Counted from the first letter of the stretch, positions 22,866 through 33,496 are shown. The stretch is 64,000 nucleotides of DNA from Thuidium tamariscinum (GCA_947034885.2 OX344755.2:9984501-10048500); one strand, 5' to 3'. Program-made: numbers and translations. The notes: generated by a model not told the origin, from the sequence alone.

Positions 22866-25339
22866 ACTACAAAACTTGATTGATGAAAAAATATGGCTAC
22901 CACATATGATTGGACGTTCCTCAAATATGTTCTATATCATTCTCTATGAAGTATTTTGGCATTCCTAATGGTTGTATACTATACACTTGTGAAGTATAAG
23001 GCCAAAATATAACTTGTAGTCATATTTGTAGTGATTTTTTTTCCAAGTTGTTGGTGTTGAAAAATATGATTGTGAACACTTACCAATCATCCTTACTCAT
23101 ATTTCCAATCATAAAATATCCATTTTTAACTAATCCAACTACTACAAATCATTGTGTACAATGTACTCCCAATATTTATAAGATACTATGATTTTTTTGA
23201 AAAGACTTGTTTTTAGTACTTTGGAAATTTGTAATTTTTTCATACAATGTCTAAATAATGCATTCAAAAAGAATCTCGAACATCCTTTTGATTATCAACA
23301 AAAACCAATGAAAAGTTTTTCAATATAATAATGGAGACTATGTTGAATTGCTTATTTGTGCTATTTTAGGGAAAGTTACTATACCTTAATTGTTTTTTGT
23401 AAGCTTAGTGTCCAAAATCAATGTTATATCCAAAATTGTAATGAATTTGCCATGATGTAACTAAAATACTTCAATACTATACTCATACTCTATAAGTACT
23501 AACATCAAATAGCCCATGGTGGTCAAATGACCTATAGTAGACACCTAGGGAATGACTCCATTGTGATTATTTTCAATATGTGAATTTTAGGCTACAACAA
23601 GTGTCTTATTAGAGAGTGATGGAGTGATTAGTAACCTTATTAGGAATTTCCAACTTTTGAGTGAAAAATTTATGATAACAATTGACTTTTTAAGCTTTTC
23701 ATGTTAGGCTTCTATGATTGCATTTGGTAGTAAGATGAGCATCATGGATTCAAATTTTGTTGGTTTGGGTGTAGTCTACAAACTCTTTTGGGCCATAATG
23801 TAGTGAACACTTCCAAAAATTCCTATCAAACTCATACTTTGTTGAAAAAATATAATTTCAATTGCACTTATTGTTTCTTACCCTTGTCTTTATCTAAGGA
23901 AAATATTGAGAAAATTTCAACAATAGTGTAATGCCAAACTCCTAATTCTAACAACTATACGCTATTTGACCTTATTGCAATATAGTAGTAGCAATTCCAC
24001 TAAAGGTTCAAGGTTTTTAGCCAAATGTTCTTTTTTGGAAGATATTCTTTGAGTTTACAATGAGGGCATAAAAAAACTAAGTAGAAACCAATCAAAATTT
24101 ATTCAATTTTAGGATCAATGTACAATAGTGTATTTTTCTGGCAAAACTTCACCCCAATTGTTAGAATTTTGACCTCTGCTAAGGTAGAGTAGCTTAATTC
24201 TGTCTGCAATCTATTTTTGTCATCCTATATTTGGCCCCATTTCTTCCCATGCCAACATCCAAATTAATCCAAAAATGAGCCAATTTTATGTAGAAATCTG
24301 AGAAAATCAATGTATTTATGTCATTTATGGTAACGTGGCAATAACTAATTGGTGAACATCTAGATGCTTATAGGGAGATAAGAAGGAGGTTATGGGTGGT
24401 TATTAGGATGTTTATGACCCTAGTCTTGGGCACTTTTGTAATTTAGGGCAGCATACTTCAAAAATTCATAGAAATTACAATTTTCATCAAAAAATTATAA
24501 TTCGACTTGGGTTTGATTTGTGGAACATACGCACACTTTTGATAAATATGTGTCCCTCTTGAGATTGGCCCCAAGATAGTCAGATTGCAAATCAAGGTGG
24601 TAATAGGTTGGTCTACCATAGTTCGTTGCTCCCAAAATTGGCCTCTACGGAAGGCCAACAACGGGGGTATTGCAAAAACGAAAAGCCCTGTAGCAGTGAT
24701 CCCAAAACTGGCTAAATTTTTCTCATTTTCTACGTAATTTTTCCATGCCCTTTATATAAATTTTAGAAAATCTTCCAAAAATGAACATCTAGCTAAAAAC
24801 CCGGAAACTGTTTTGAGATCATTGCCGTGTAGTGGCCGATAATGAATGAACCTCTAAGCGTTCGTTCATCCATCCATGGCCACGAAGGATGTGGATCAAT
24901 GATCTCATAATTGTTTTTGGAATTTAGTGCAATATGCTACCTTTCAAGATAAATAGGCATCAACTTTGGCTATCTTAAGAGTGAGTAGTAGCAGAATAAA
25001 ATAGAAAAGAAAGGATTTTGTAAGTTGTGAAGGATTACTAGGAGTATTATAAGACAAAACTAACTAAATATATGCTAATTCTACTATAGAAGAAGTTGTA
25101 AATTGGCTATTAAATTTTATTGTTTGTGGTAATTTTGACTAAAACGGATCCATTAAAGGCCCTTTTTTACAATGAAATAGTAGCGCAAGGATTTTTTTTG
25201 GTAGAAATCGAGTGAAATTTAGCCAGTTTTGAAAACGTTGATGTGGATGATGATGGAATGAATGAACTGGAGGTTCGGTTCAGTTGTGAATGAAAACTAG
25301 TGCTGATTCTTCATTCATCCAACTGCTGTGCATGGACTG
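22866..25339. other. AT-rich spacer, nothing recognised
   Basis: This is about 2.5 kb of low-GC sequence without an open frame beyond 67 codons. I saw no repeat ends or RNA genes. Confidence 0.4.
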
Positions 25340-25755
25340 AGACACGCAAAGCGCCCAGGATAATAAGTTAAGTCGGTTATCTGCATGCCGGCTTTTCAGT
25401 GCATTCCGGGCCTGCCGTGGGAAACGCACCCGGCCCGGTCCCGGTCCCGGTGCCGGCATCAACCAATCCAGGGCCGCTGACTGGGACGAATCCCATCTGC
25501 TGGTGTGGAGGGAGACCTTTCTTTTGGGAGGGGCTTACCAGATTTGCAGGAGCCCTGGCTTTACTTGGGCCGGCGAGGCCGAAATAGTAAGTCCGGTTCA
25601 AGGAACCCCGGGTGGGAAATAGTAAGTTAGTTGGCCAATCTAGCCATCTGGCAAATCTCACATCCCAGGGGATTCTCTGATTATCTGGAAACCCCAAAGA
25701 AAGGAAGGAAGGACAGAGTCCCCCACCCCCCATGACCGTGGCCACTTATTTTCTT
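25340..25755. other. Isolated GC-rich block
   Basis: GC content rises sharply here. A CCGGTCCCGGTCCCGGT run sits near 25434, and AATAGTAAGT is repeated near 25584 and 25618. Open frames overlap on both strands and show no known domain. It ends at the TTAA of the next element. Confidence 0.45.
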
Positions 25756-25800
25756 AACCCTTGAACGACGGACTAGTGGCCGTGGAAATCATGTGAAGGT
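25756..25800 (+). mobile_element. Left end of a TTAA element, cut off by family A
   Basis: TTAACCCTTGAACGACGGA starts at about 25755. It resembles the left end of the complete element at 61905-62247. Sequence continues for only about 40 bp before family-A copy A5 begins, and I could not find its right end. Confidence 0.5.
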
Positions 25801-25802
25801 AA

Positions 25803-26493
25803 GGGAGAAACACCCATTTCCGTCCCTTTACCTATTCCTAGTTCCTAGAGTGTCACTAACTCTGTTCATAATAGGGTTTTTTTTTCCATTTCTTGTGAAG
25901 TGTCAAAGTGGCGCTATTTCATTTGATTGTAGAGCTCCAAATCTCAACATTCATCCATATATTACATAAAAAGTATCATATTAGCACATAATACATATCT
26001 ATCATTCTATTGTCATCCATTATTTGGCGATTTCATCCACTATTTAAATTTTTTTTGAAGTTTATTGGCGATTTGATCCAAAATTTCACTGTTTTTTTCC
26101 TATAGGCTTGGTGCCAAGCCAAAAAATTTGGTGCAATTTTGCACCAAATCGCCAGAAAAAAGAACCCTGGTCCATAAGTGTTCATTAAAGTATCTGACAA
26201 ATGTTTAACTCTAATTTGCTGACGCAGTTGTAAGACACATGTATAATTTTCATTCACTGACAACTGAATTCAGTAGAGTTCAGTTGAGGGTACACCTATA
26301 GGACGGTTCCAGTGGTCTAAGGAGCCAACTCTTTGAAAATTTGTAGAAATTACATACTGATTCCGAAAAATTTAATTTGTTTTTTGAATATTCATGATTT
26401 TCTCTCGCTAATACTAGAAAAAAAATCTGTTTTAGAAAAATATGCCTCCAACCATGCTGAATTCCTTATTCGGACGGTTTTGGGTGTTTCCAC
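25803..26493 (+). mobile_element. Family A repeat, copy A5, interrupted by a hAT-like MITE
   Basis: The left part (25803-25871) and right part (26170-26493) match other family-A copies, with ends GGGAGAAACACCC and GGGTGTTTCCAC. The 298-bp block at 25872-26169 has no counterpart in those copies. Confidence 0.8.
25872..26169. mobile_element. hAT-like MITE nested in A5
   Basis: The ends are TAGGGTTTTTTTT and, inverted, CAGGGTTCTTTTTT. They are flanked by GTTCATAA (25864-25871) and GTCCATAA (26170-26177), a 7/8 duplication. (T/C)AGGG ends and 8-bp duplications fit hAT. The interior repeats a TTGGCGATTT motif and its inverse. Confidence 0.75.
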
Positions 26494-26495
26494 TA

Positions 26496-26795
26496 TAGAA
26501 GGCTCTAAAAGTGAGCGTTGCTCTAAAAGTGATCATACCACAAGGGTATATTTTGGTTTCTGCAATGTACTTGTGGTGTGTATTTCAACAGGTGGTCGCT
26601 TGTAGTGACCACTGCGTTTGAACTTTTAAAATCCGTACCTAATTCTACATAGGTCTCCAAAAGATGAAACAACTTGGGTTCGATGCCAGTTCCATTTTCC
26701 TTCCTATGAAAATTTACCAGAAATTGATTTAAGGAGTTTCACTTCCTTGAAAAGGAAATCAACTCTTAAATGGTCGCTTTTAGAGTAGACTACCT
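26496..26795. mobile_element. MITE, family C (TA target), uninterrupted copy
   Basis: The left end has GGCTCTAAAAGTGA and the right end is the inverse of AGGTAGTCTACTCTAAAAGC. The interior matches, in reverse orientation, the core of the heavily interrupted copy at 61622-63451, and supplies its empty sites. Confidence 0.7.
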
Positions 26796-26822
26796 TGTTT
26801 TGATACTGGGTGATGTCATCTA

Positions 26823-27095
26823 AGGTGGGTACACCTAAAAGTGCCACTTATTTGTATTGTGCCTAGTTACTCTTATTAGGCTGTTGAAAATTTTCATACA
26901 ATCTTGTTGGTAAGTGAAAGCACGTTCCAACACACTAAAAAACACAACATTTGGATACAATATGCAAAAGTTATTAAAGGTCAAAGTTTGTTTCTAAGGA
27001 GCCATCTATAGTATGCATACATTAGTGATTTTGAAAATGTACACAAATCGTAGATGGCACTTTTGGAAATGGTGCGCTTTTGGATGTACCTACTT
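26823..27095 (-). mobile_element. MITE, family E, copy 2
   Basis: Ends are AGGTGGGTACACCTAAAAG and, inverted, AAGTAGGTACATCCAAAAG. TA lies at 26821-26822 and 27096-27097. Length is exactly 273 bp, as in the other two copies, but in reverse orientation. Confidence 0.85.
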
Positions 27096-27129
27096 TACTC
27101 TGCATAAGCCAAATATACTCATAGGAAGT

Positions 27130-27245
27130 CCAAGTATTGTAGAAGATCTCCCCTTTCTACCCCTAATACCGAAGATAAATAGTTGCACTTTTGTTCTATA
27201 AGGGAAGATTCTTTGTCATTCATCAACTACAAAACATCTGCCTTA
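27130..27245. repeat. Dispersed block shared with 17340-17475
   Basis: It shares TATTGTAGAAGAT, a CCC-rich stretch, AATAGTTGCA and a CATTCATCA-like end. The nature of the parent repeat is unknown. Confidence 0.45.
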
Positions 27246-27299
27246 GCATTTTAGCGTTAAATTGTTTCTTGCATACAAATGAAACGGAGACCGTGGCCA

Positions 27300-27569
27300 C
27301 TTGGAAAGTCCCTCCCTTTGTAGGGGGGTGGGATGAATCCAGCTCCTTGGAAAAATGCTGAATTTTTTTATTTTCCATGCATGATAATATTTGCGAATTT
27401 GGAGTTCAGGTTTGCAATTAGAGGCCCCAAATTCTCTTAGGGGAGGTGCTTGAGGTAAATGAATCAAACACAAACAGAAATAGGGGACTTTTTTTTACTT
27501 GCACCCCTTGAATGAGTTGTAGGGGATGAGCGAGGGGGGTAGTTCAACCTGACCTTTTGTAGTAGGATG
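27300..27569. repeat. Family H repeat, copy 4
   Basis: It shares the ATGCTGAATTTTTT start, the AGAGGCCCCAAATT core and the AAATAGGGG tract with the copies at 13800 and 61632. Confidence 0.55.
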
Positions 27570-27968
27570 TTAAACCCCTATAGGACCAGGGACAAAAAAA
27601 CACTTAAGAATTGTCATTTCAATAGCAAAGAGAAAAAAACCCTCAAAAATACTTGAAGTATTTTTTTGCACATCTAATTGTAGGATCTTATACCTAACTA
27701 GTATGAGAGTATGTAGAAAAAAATTCAAAATTTTTGATAGCACAAATTGCAAAATTTGTGCATTTAAAGAGGAAAAACAAGTTTTTTTTAGTACATTGAT
27801 GGATTGGATTATCTTGTGGTAACATGTGGTAGATTTGTCAGAATGTGAGAGCATTTTTCTTGTAAAGTAGCAAGTTGCAATGCTGGGAGCCTTTGTTTGG
27901 GGGGAAAGCAAAAGGGTGCCCTTTAGCATTGGTGAACAATGTTATGGATTTCTTTTGAGACATTTAAA
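27570..27968. other. Spacer with a possible TTAA-element left end
   Basis: TTAAACCCCTATAGGACC at 27570-27587 resembles the left end of the element at 62393-63315. The matching right end was not found. No gene was recognised. Confidence 0.35.
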
Positions 27969-28565
27969 AGGTAGAAACATCTAAAAGTGATATTTTATGT
28001 TCTTGAACATCTAAAAAATGATCCGGGTGGATTGGCCCCCTCGCTCGGCCTTACCATGTCTTATCAGAGTTGCAATCAAAACAAAAAGCCCCCTAGTTTG
28101 GATTGTGATCACCCCTACTTTCTTCACCCCCTTGCTAATTTTGGGTCTTTGATCGCAAATATGAATTCAAAATTTTCAAAAAGAAATTTATGTGAAAAAA
28201 AAATTATAGCATTTAATCCAAGTGGTTGAGCAAGGAGTCAGTTCTCCCTGCCCCTAAAAAATGGCCTTGAATGAACACTTCGAAGGTTCAAAACCACAAC
28301 TTTCAAATGCAACCAAAGAATTTTTTTGAAGCAATTAATGAATGTTTGAGACATTTTATTCTTTAAAAGTCTCCATTGAAGGTGAATCTATTGTTTTTAA
28401 ATACAAGCTATCCTATGTTTTCAACTATGAGAATTTGGAAATATTACTAGAATGTCAAAACTACTAAACCACTTAGATTGCATTTTTCTTGAATTTGCTC
28501 AATAATCTCCTTGACCTTGAAAATAGCGGTACTAAAAAAGGTATTGAATTTAGATGTTTCTACCT
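27969..28565. mobile_element. TA-type element with AGGTAGAAACATCTAAA ends
   Basis: Inverted ends AGGTAGAAACATCTAAA and TTTAGATGTTTCTACCT bound 597 bp, with TA directly after the right end. A family-H block (about 28010-28270, reverse orientation) is nested inside. The AGGTAG start is shared with families B, C and I. Confidence 0.6.
28010..28270 (-). repeat. Family H repeat, copy 5, nested
   Basis: Reverse orientation relative to copy 1 is not certain. Shared landmarks are AGCCCCCTAGTTTG, GATCGCAAATATGAATTC and the flanking GGGTGGATTGGCCCC stretch. It lies within the 27969-28565 element. Confidence 0.5.
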
Positions 28566-28793
28566 TAGATTGCATCTTTGTCAATTGTTTAGTTCAACCT
28601 TGTAGCAAAAATAAGAACTTTGAAAAATCAAAACAATCCTAAATCAACCCTATGCACTTTCACAATAGTTTTTGTAAAATTGACTACAAATACAAAATCA
28701 CAATTCTTACCAAATTGCAATTTCACAAATATTTTCTCTAGCTTAAAACAAGTGTCCACATGTTTATATTATACCACTTTTCGTTGATCATAA
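28566..28793. other. AT-rich spacer
   Basis: No gene or repeat was recognised between the TA-type element and family-A copy A6. Confidence 0.35.
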
Positions 28794-29388
28794 GGGCAAA
28801 ACACCCATTCCCGCACCTGTTCCTTACAGTGGACTATAGATTCACCCAAATGCATCAATAGACTTCCCTTAACCCCTCACCGCCTGAGGTGACCAAAACT
28901 GTCCCCTGCGAATTATTCGGACTGTCTCCACGCAGAGGAGAAGGTGAAAATTGTTGCGACTTTGCCGTGGTGAGGATTAGGGTTCAGTTTAGAATCAGCT
29001 CAAATCGTTTGCGGACAATTTGCGTGTACAATTCTTCCGTAGCTACTCATTGAATCAACCGATATCTGAAATCGGACATGGCGGTTTGTACAAATTCACC
29101 GGCAATTGCCGGTCCCAGACCGTTGGCATTGGATGCTGCCGCACAGGGACGGCAGTGTGGTACTCCATGGAGAGCTCCACTCTCCCTACTGTTTTTGCGA
29201 TGGGAGCTTGGATTGGTTGCACAATGTGGAGGACGAGGGTGCACGGAGTTTGTTGTAGGGTTCAATTTCGTACTCGTCCTGTATAGAAATGGTTGAGAGG
29301 AGTGGAGGGTTTTGCTTTGGCCATCATTTCTGCGAGGTTGGAGCTCTTGTGGTCTGTTCCAACAGAGGTTGTGCGCACCCCACCTCCT

Positions 29389-31188
29389 ATGCTCATGATC
29401 GTGGACGAAAGTTGCGGCGGGATACAACGATGGCCAGCGCCTTGCATAATGGAGCCGCTACAGTCGATGAGGTACAAGAAATCCAATGCACACTTTATGA
29501 ATGGGCGATTGCTGCAAGCGGAAACCCTGTTGTTGCGCAAGCAGTGGTCAATTGTCTGCATCAATGGCACTTATTTGAGTTGGAGAAGCCCAGTTCGCTT
29601 GCTTGGACAGAGTATCCTTGTAATTCTAGGTGGCGGCATTTGTGTTATACACACATTGCTCGTGCTTTGGGTTGGAAGCAAAGAATTTCTGAGGGAGATC
29701 CGAGAGGAATTCCTGCCCCTGTCTACGCCTTCATACGGACAAAGCTTTGGCCAGATTTACCAGTTGGCGATGAAGGCCCAGGCGAGATTGCAAGCTGCTG
29801 AGCGGGCTCAAGACCTGCAATCACAAGGGAATTTACAAGTTCTTCTGGAATTACCAGCTACCACACAACCAACAACAACATTGGAACTGGAGATAGTAAG
29901 TCCCGTCCATGACCACGAAGAGGAATTCATATCACAGTCCGATTTAGGGATTCCACGAGGTACACTTGCACGAAGATTTGGCAGGGGAGGGCCACGGGGA
30001 AGGCAAGGCAATCGACGAGGAGGGAGAACAGGTGGTCAATTCAACGGAGTGGTAGCAGTATCAACTGACCAGTTTAGCGATGGAGTACAATTCATCAATG
30101 CAGACAATGCTACTCGAGGTGGAGGAAGAGGTGTTGCGAATGGTCGTGCCAAAGGGAAGGGACGTGCTGCCCATAGTCGAGGTGCACCAAGAGGGTGGAT
30201 TCCGCCACCAATACAGCCGAATTCCACCTCCCCCCCTTCACTAAGACCGAGAGGACCACCAAGGGCGCGAGTACTGGATTCACCTCAATCACACGGCCAT
30301 CCATCCCGACGTGCTCGAGTTTCGCACAGCCCAAGGACACTTGGAGGTAGATCATCACCACAACACCTTCGAAGCAGCAGCTCTCCAATCACACCTCAAA
30401 ATCAGACACAAAATTCACCATTGGCCAATTCAACTCGAGAAGACTCCAACCACAGAGTTCAAGGACGTAAACAAGGGCGACTGAGGAACCTTCAGGGAGC
30501 GTTTGATAGGGCAGCACGAGTGGAAGAATGGATTCCTGATCTCACTACAGTGGACAATGGATTCGTACCTGATTTGGATCGTGCACACATTGCAAATGTA
30601 AATAACGGAGTGGAAGAGACACCACTATTGGGAGACGTAGCTCTTCCAATTCCCATGCACACACTTCCGTGTCAAGAAAATGGGCCCAACAACCGACAAG
30701 GAACAATATTGCCCGAGGGTGTGTGGGTGCGACTCGAATCCCTTGGATATGAATCACGGCAATGGGGAGGATTGGACGCATTCTTTGGAGATCCAGTGTT
30801 GGCACTATGGGTTGGAGATGTGCAATATTTTGGGATTCAATTTGGTGGAGGTGTTGGTTACCACCAGGTGAAAGTAACCGATTGCCTTTGCTTGGATTGG
30901 CGATTGTGGCCACATTTGCCTCAAAGTGGTGGACATACCACTCCGAATGCGCACCTTATTTCAGCGATCCATGATGGAACAACCACTGCGCTTCTCCAAT
31001 CAAGCGGCACTGCTATGTCAATTGGTGAATCCGTCTCTCAAATTGATAGCCAACATAGGCAAGGGCCAATGTTCGAATGTACTCCTCCGAGAGCAGGGCG
31101 AAGCAATGGAACAGCCATCGACTGTACACATTACGAGAGTCTTCATCAATACGATGGGTGGACATCAGATTCCCAGGATGCATCATGA
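29389..31188 (+). CDS. Upstream RGG-rich ORF of the piggyBac element
   Basis: The frame is open from about 29293 but begins with a non-ATG codon. The first ATG is at 29389 and later ones are at 29443 and 29777. It stops with TGA at 31186-31188. The centre (around 29960-30190) is basic and RGG-rich: GRGGPRGRQGNRRGGRTGG, then KGKGRAAHSRGAPRGW. This is followed by a P/S/R-rich disordered part. The last 180 residues have no family I recognise. The stop is followed at once by the in-frame transposase ATG. RGG segments often bind RNA or DNA, so a nucleic-acid-binding helper is possible, but this is inference. A second frame is also open at 29430-29801, so the true 5' structure, including any splicing, is unsettled. 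A GTAAGT hexamer lies at 29896-29901. Confidence 0.55.
   Translation: MLMIVDESCGGIQRWPAPCIMEPLQSMRYKKSNAHFMNGRLLQAETLLLRKQWSIVCINGTYLSWRSPVRLLGQSILVILGGGICVIHTLLVLWVGSKEFLREIREEFLPLSTPSYGQSFGQIYQLAMKAQARLQAAERAQDLQSQGNLQVLLELPATTQPTTTLELEIVSPVHDHEEEFISQSDLGIPRGTLARRFGRGGPRGRQGNRRGGRTGGQFNGVVAVSTDQFSDGVQFINADNATRGGGRGVANGRAKGKGRAAHSRGAPRGWIPPPIQPNSTSPPSLRPRGPPRARVLDSPQSHGHPSRRARVSHSPRTLGGRSSPQHLRSSSSPITPQNQTQNSPLANSTREDSNHRVQGRKQGRLRNLQGAFDRAARVEEWIPDLTTVDNGFVPDLDRAHIANVNNGVEETPLLGDVALPIPMHTLPCQENGPNNRQGTILPEGVWVRLESLGYESRQWGGLDAFFGDPVLALWVGDVQYFGIQFGGGVGYHQVKVTDCLCLDWRLWPHLPQSGGHTTPNAHLISAIHDGTTTALLQSSGTAMSIGESVSQIDSQHRQGPMFECTPPRAGRSNGTAIDCTHYESLHQYDGWTSDSQDAS
29430..29801 (+). CDS. Small overlapping ORF in the piggyBac leader (123 aa)
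   Basis: The ATG at 29430 has a strong context (A at -3, G at +4). The predicted protein has ordinary globular composition (VDEVQEIQCTLYEWAIAAS, then YTHIARALGWKQRI) and may be the real N-terminal coding frame here in place of the other one. It could be a separate protein or an exon joined to the downstream frame. No known domain was recognised. Confidence 0.4.
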   Translation: MASALHNGAATVDEVQEIQCTLYEWAIAASGNPVVAQAVVNCLHQWHLFELEKPSSLAWTEYPCNSRWRHLCYTHIARALGWKQRISEGDPRGIPAPVYAFIRTKLWPDLPVGDEGPGEIASC

Positions 31189-32931
31189 ATGGCGGAATAC
31201 CGCGACTTCACAGGTAATTCCTCTGACGATGAAAACTCTGATTGGGAAATTCTCAGTGTCAGTGACGATGCATTGGAAAACGATGCAGAGGTAGACCTCG
31301 TTGCTTACAAGGAATGGGGGTACCTTCATCAAGACCAGAAGGAAGCTCTTGAGAGGACTCGAGCTTTGTATGCTGATAGTGAGTGGACAGAAGAGACATC
31401 TATATTGGACAACAACACCGCTGATTTTCGGGGACCTTGCCCTGGGCCTACGCAACGCTTCCAACGGACGAAACAACCCCCTCGTTATTTTTTTGATTTA
31501 TGGTGGGATGATTTGACAATAGCTGAACTAGTAAAACAGACGAATGTATATGCTTGCCAGCAGTGCACTAACAAAAACGACCCTAGGAGAAGAGGTCGCC
31601 CTGCTGGTTGCAACGGTGGCCCGAAATGGAAAGACACGACTGTTATGGAGTTCCGAGCATTCTTAGGTATTGTAATTCTCATGGGTTGCAAGCTATGTCC
31701 GTCTGTTCGACATTATTGGAGTAAAGATCCATTTTGGAAGTGTGCATTGATTCCTCAAGTTATGAGTAGGGATCGCTTCGAGTGCCTCTTCCGTTGCCTT
31801 CACTGCGTGAATAACTCTACCCTGTGCCAAGATAAGAAGGCTGAGCAGTACGATAAGATTGGCAAGGTTCGATGGGTGCTAGAGCAGTTTGTCACTCGAT
31901 CAAAAGAGCTCTTCAATTGTGAAAAATTCCTCACCTGCGACGAGATAATGATAGCTTACCGCGGTCACTTTTCCCCAATTCGTCAGTATATCCCTGCAAA
32001 ACCAACTAAATATGGTATAAAATGTTGGGCTGCCGTTTCAAACCCCAGCAGGTACATATACAATGTGATTCCTTACCTTGGCAAGAATGGGGATGAGGTC
32101 GAATCATTGCTTGGTGAAAAGGTTATTCATCAATTGACCAGCGGTTTGAGTCACAGATCCCATACGGTGGTCTGTGATAATTTCTTTACCTCGCCACAAT
32201 TGTTTCACAATCTACTAGATCGAGGCATCTTTGCCACTGGGACGGTGCAGGGTAGACGTGTTGGATTTCCTTCAATCTTGCAAGGAATGAAGCGTGGTGA
32301 CCATCCGAGGAGCACCTTATTCTGGCGTATGCATAAATCTCACAAAATGGCAGCAACGACATGGTATGACTCGAAGCCAGTTTCCTTTCTTAGCACGTCT
32401 GCAAATCCCACGGGTGAAGCCATAGCATTGCGGTGGTTACGTGGTGAACGGCAGGAAATTCCTACAAGTCCACAACAGGCGGAGTATCAACTACATATGA
32501 AGGGTGTAGATTTGATCGATCAGATGCGACGTGATTACACAACCCAGTTCCACTCTCGGAAGTGGTGGCACAAGTTGTTCTTTTTTACACTGGACTCATC
32601 GCTTCAAAACGCTTGGGTGCTATATCGTGATGATCAGCTGCGTCGTGGAGAGAGGTGTAGTGGTGGACGGCTTGGCTTTTACATTGCTGTGGCGAAGTCT
32701 CTTATTGAGCGTGCTGTTTCACTCCCTCGAACATGCAGCTTGAATAACATTCACCCGAATGCCATTCATTATACTGTGCAGCTCCCTGGTGGTTTGCGTC
32801 GGAGGTGTCGGGTTTGTAAAAAAAAACAGCGTCGCGTTTGCAGAGCCTGCCAATGGTTGCCGTGTTGTGATGAACCATGCTTCGCTAAGCTCCACTCACA
32901 AAGAAAGTGGGCCTTACGCCTCTCTCAGTAA
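31189..32931 (+). CDS. PiggyBac transposase (580 aa, intact)
   Basis: The enzyme cuts and reinserts the element at TTAA. The acidic N-terminus (SSDDENSDWE, residues 11-20) is typical of the family. The DDD core is complete. D251 lies in TCDEIMIAYRG, followed by IPAKPTKYGIK. D330 lies in VVCDNFFTSPQLFHNLL. D441 and D444 lie in KGVDLIDQMRRDY, matching D268, D346, D447 and D450 of the cabbage-looper enzyme. The C-terminal cysteine-rich domain, which binds the end repeats, spans about residues 540-568 (C540, C543, C551, C554, C559, C560, C564). Length is close to the 594 aa of the type member. There is no internal stop or intron. The ATG abuts the TGA of the upstream ORF in the same frame, so expression may use reinitiation, an internal promoter or splicing. 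Confidence 0.95.
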   Translation: MAEYRDFTGNSSDDENSDWEILSVSDDALENDAEVDLVAYKEWGYLHQDQKEALERTRALYADSEWTEETSILDNNTADFRGPCPGPTQRFQRTKQPPRYFFDLWWDDLTIAELVKQTNVYACQQCTNKNDPRRRGRPAGCNGGPKWKDTTVMEFRAFLGIVILMGCKLCPSVRHYWSKDPFWKCALIPQVMSRDRFECLFRCLHCVNNSTLCQDKKAEQYDKIGKVRWVLEQFVTRSKELFNCEKFLTCDEIMIAYRGHFSPIRQYIPAKPTKYGIKCWAAVSNPSRYIYNVIPYLGKNGDEVESLLGEKVIHQLTSGLSHRSHTVVCDNFFTSPQLFHNLLDRGIFATGTVQGRRVGFPSILQGMKRGDHPRSTLFWRMHKSHKMAATTWYDSKPVSFLSTSANPTGEAIALRWLRGERQEIPTSPQQAEYQLHMKGVDLIDQMRRDYTTQFHSRKWWHKLFFFTLDSSLQNAWVLYRDDQLRRGERCSGGRLGFYIAVAKSLIERAVSLPRTCSLNNIHPNAIHYTVQLPGGLRRRCRVCKKKQRRVCRACQWLPCCDEPCFAKLHSQRKWALRLSQ

Positions 32932-33099
32932 TCTTACGGTTTGTTGTTTCTTGTTTGTTTGCGTAGAGTGGTTGTTGCGAACTTCTCCTGCATCCCCGGG
33001 ATCAGAGTCGAAGAGTGGAGGGCACTGTCGACGACGTCGACTAGTATCTGCAAGGCACTTAAAGTGACGACACCTTTGATCGTCGAGGCTGCCGCATTC

Positions 33100-33156
33100 T
33101 TGCACCTTCGACAGTGTTGCCAGTCGATCTTGCACCTTCGACAACGTGCCAGTCGA
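33100..33156 (+). repeat. Two 30-bp direct repeats in the piggyBac 3' part
   Basis: TTGCACCTTCGACA starts at 33100 and again at 33130, each followed by a GCCAGTCGA stretch. Subterminal repeats in piggyBac elements can serve as transposase sites. That role is inferred. Confidence 0.7.
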
Positions 33157-33496
33157 CCTCGAATTCTAAGAATATTGTTTTTCATTTACAGGACAACCAC
33201 CAGTGTAGTTAGCATCGTTTAGTTTTTGTGAATTTTAGCTACGTGGTAGCTTTTGCCCAAGCTGCATGCGCCTTGCAGATTTGAATACTTACAGGTCGTA
33301 GAACGGACTCAGTCGGGGACTCAGTGACAATTTTTGGGGACGTTGGGCTGCTCAGACATTATCGTGGCCTTTGATGTGCTCACAGGACCTTATGGCCAAA
33401 TTTTGTGAATTTTGAGCGATGTTTGTGGTTGCAATTCGGTTTTATACTTTTGTCGAACCTGTCACCCTGTTTTGCTTGCTACTTGTAACCGCAGGG

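Noticed and set aside
25377-25745. 122-codon minus-strand frame
   Set aside because: Low-complexity G/P/T-rich translation in a GC-rich block, with no domain or conserved neighbour.
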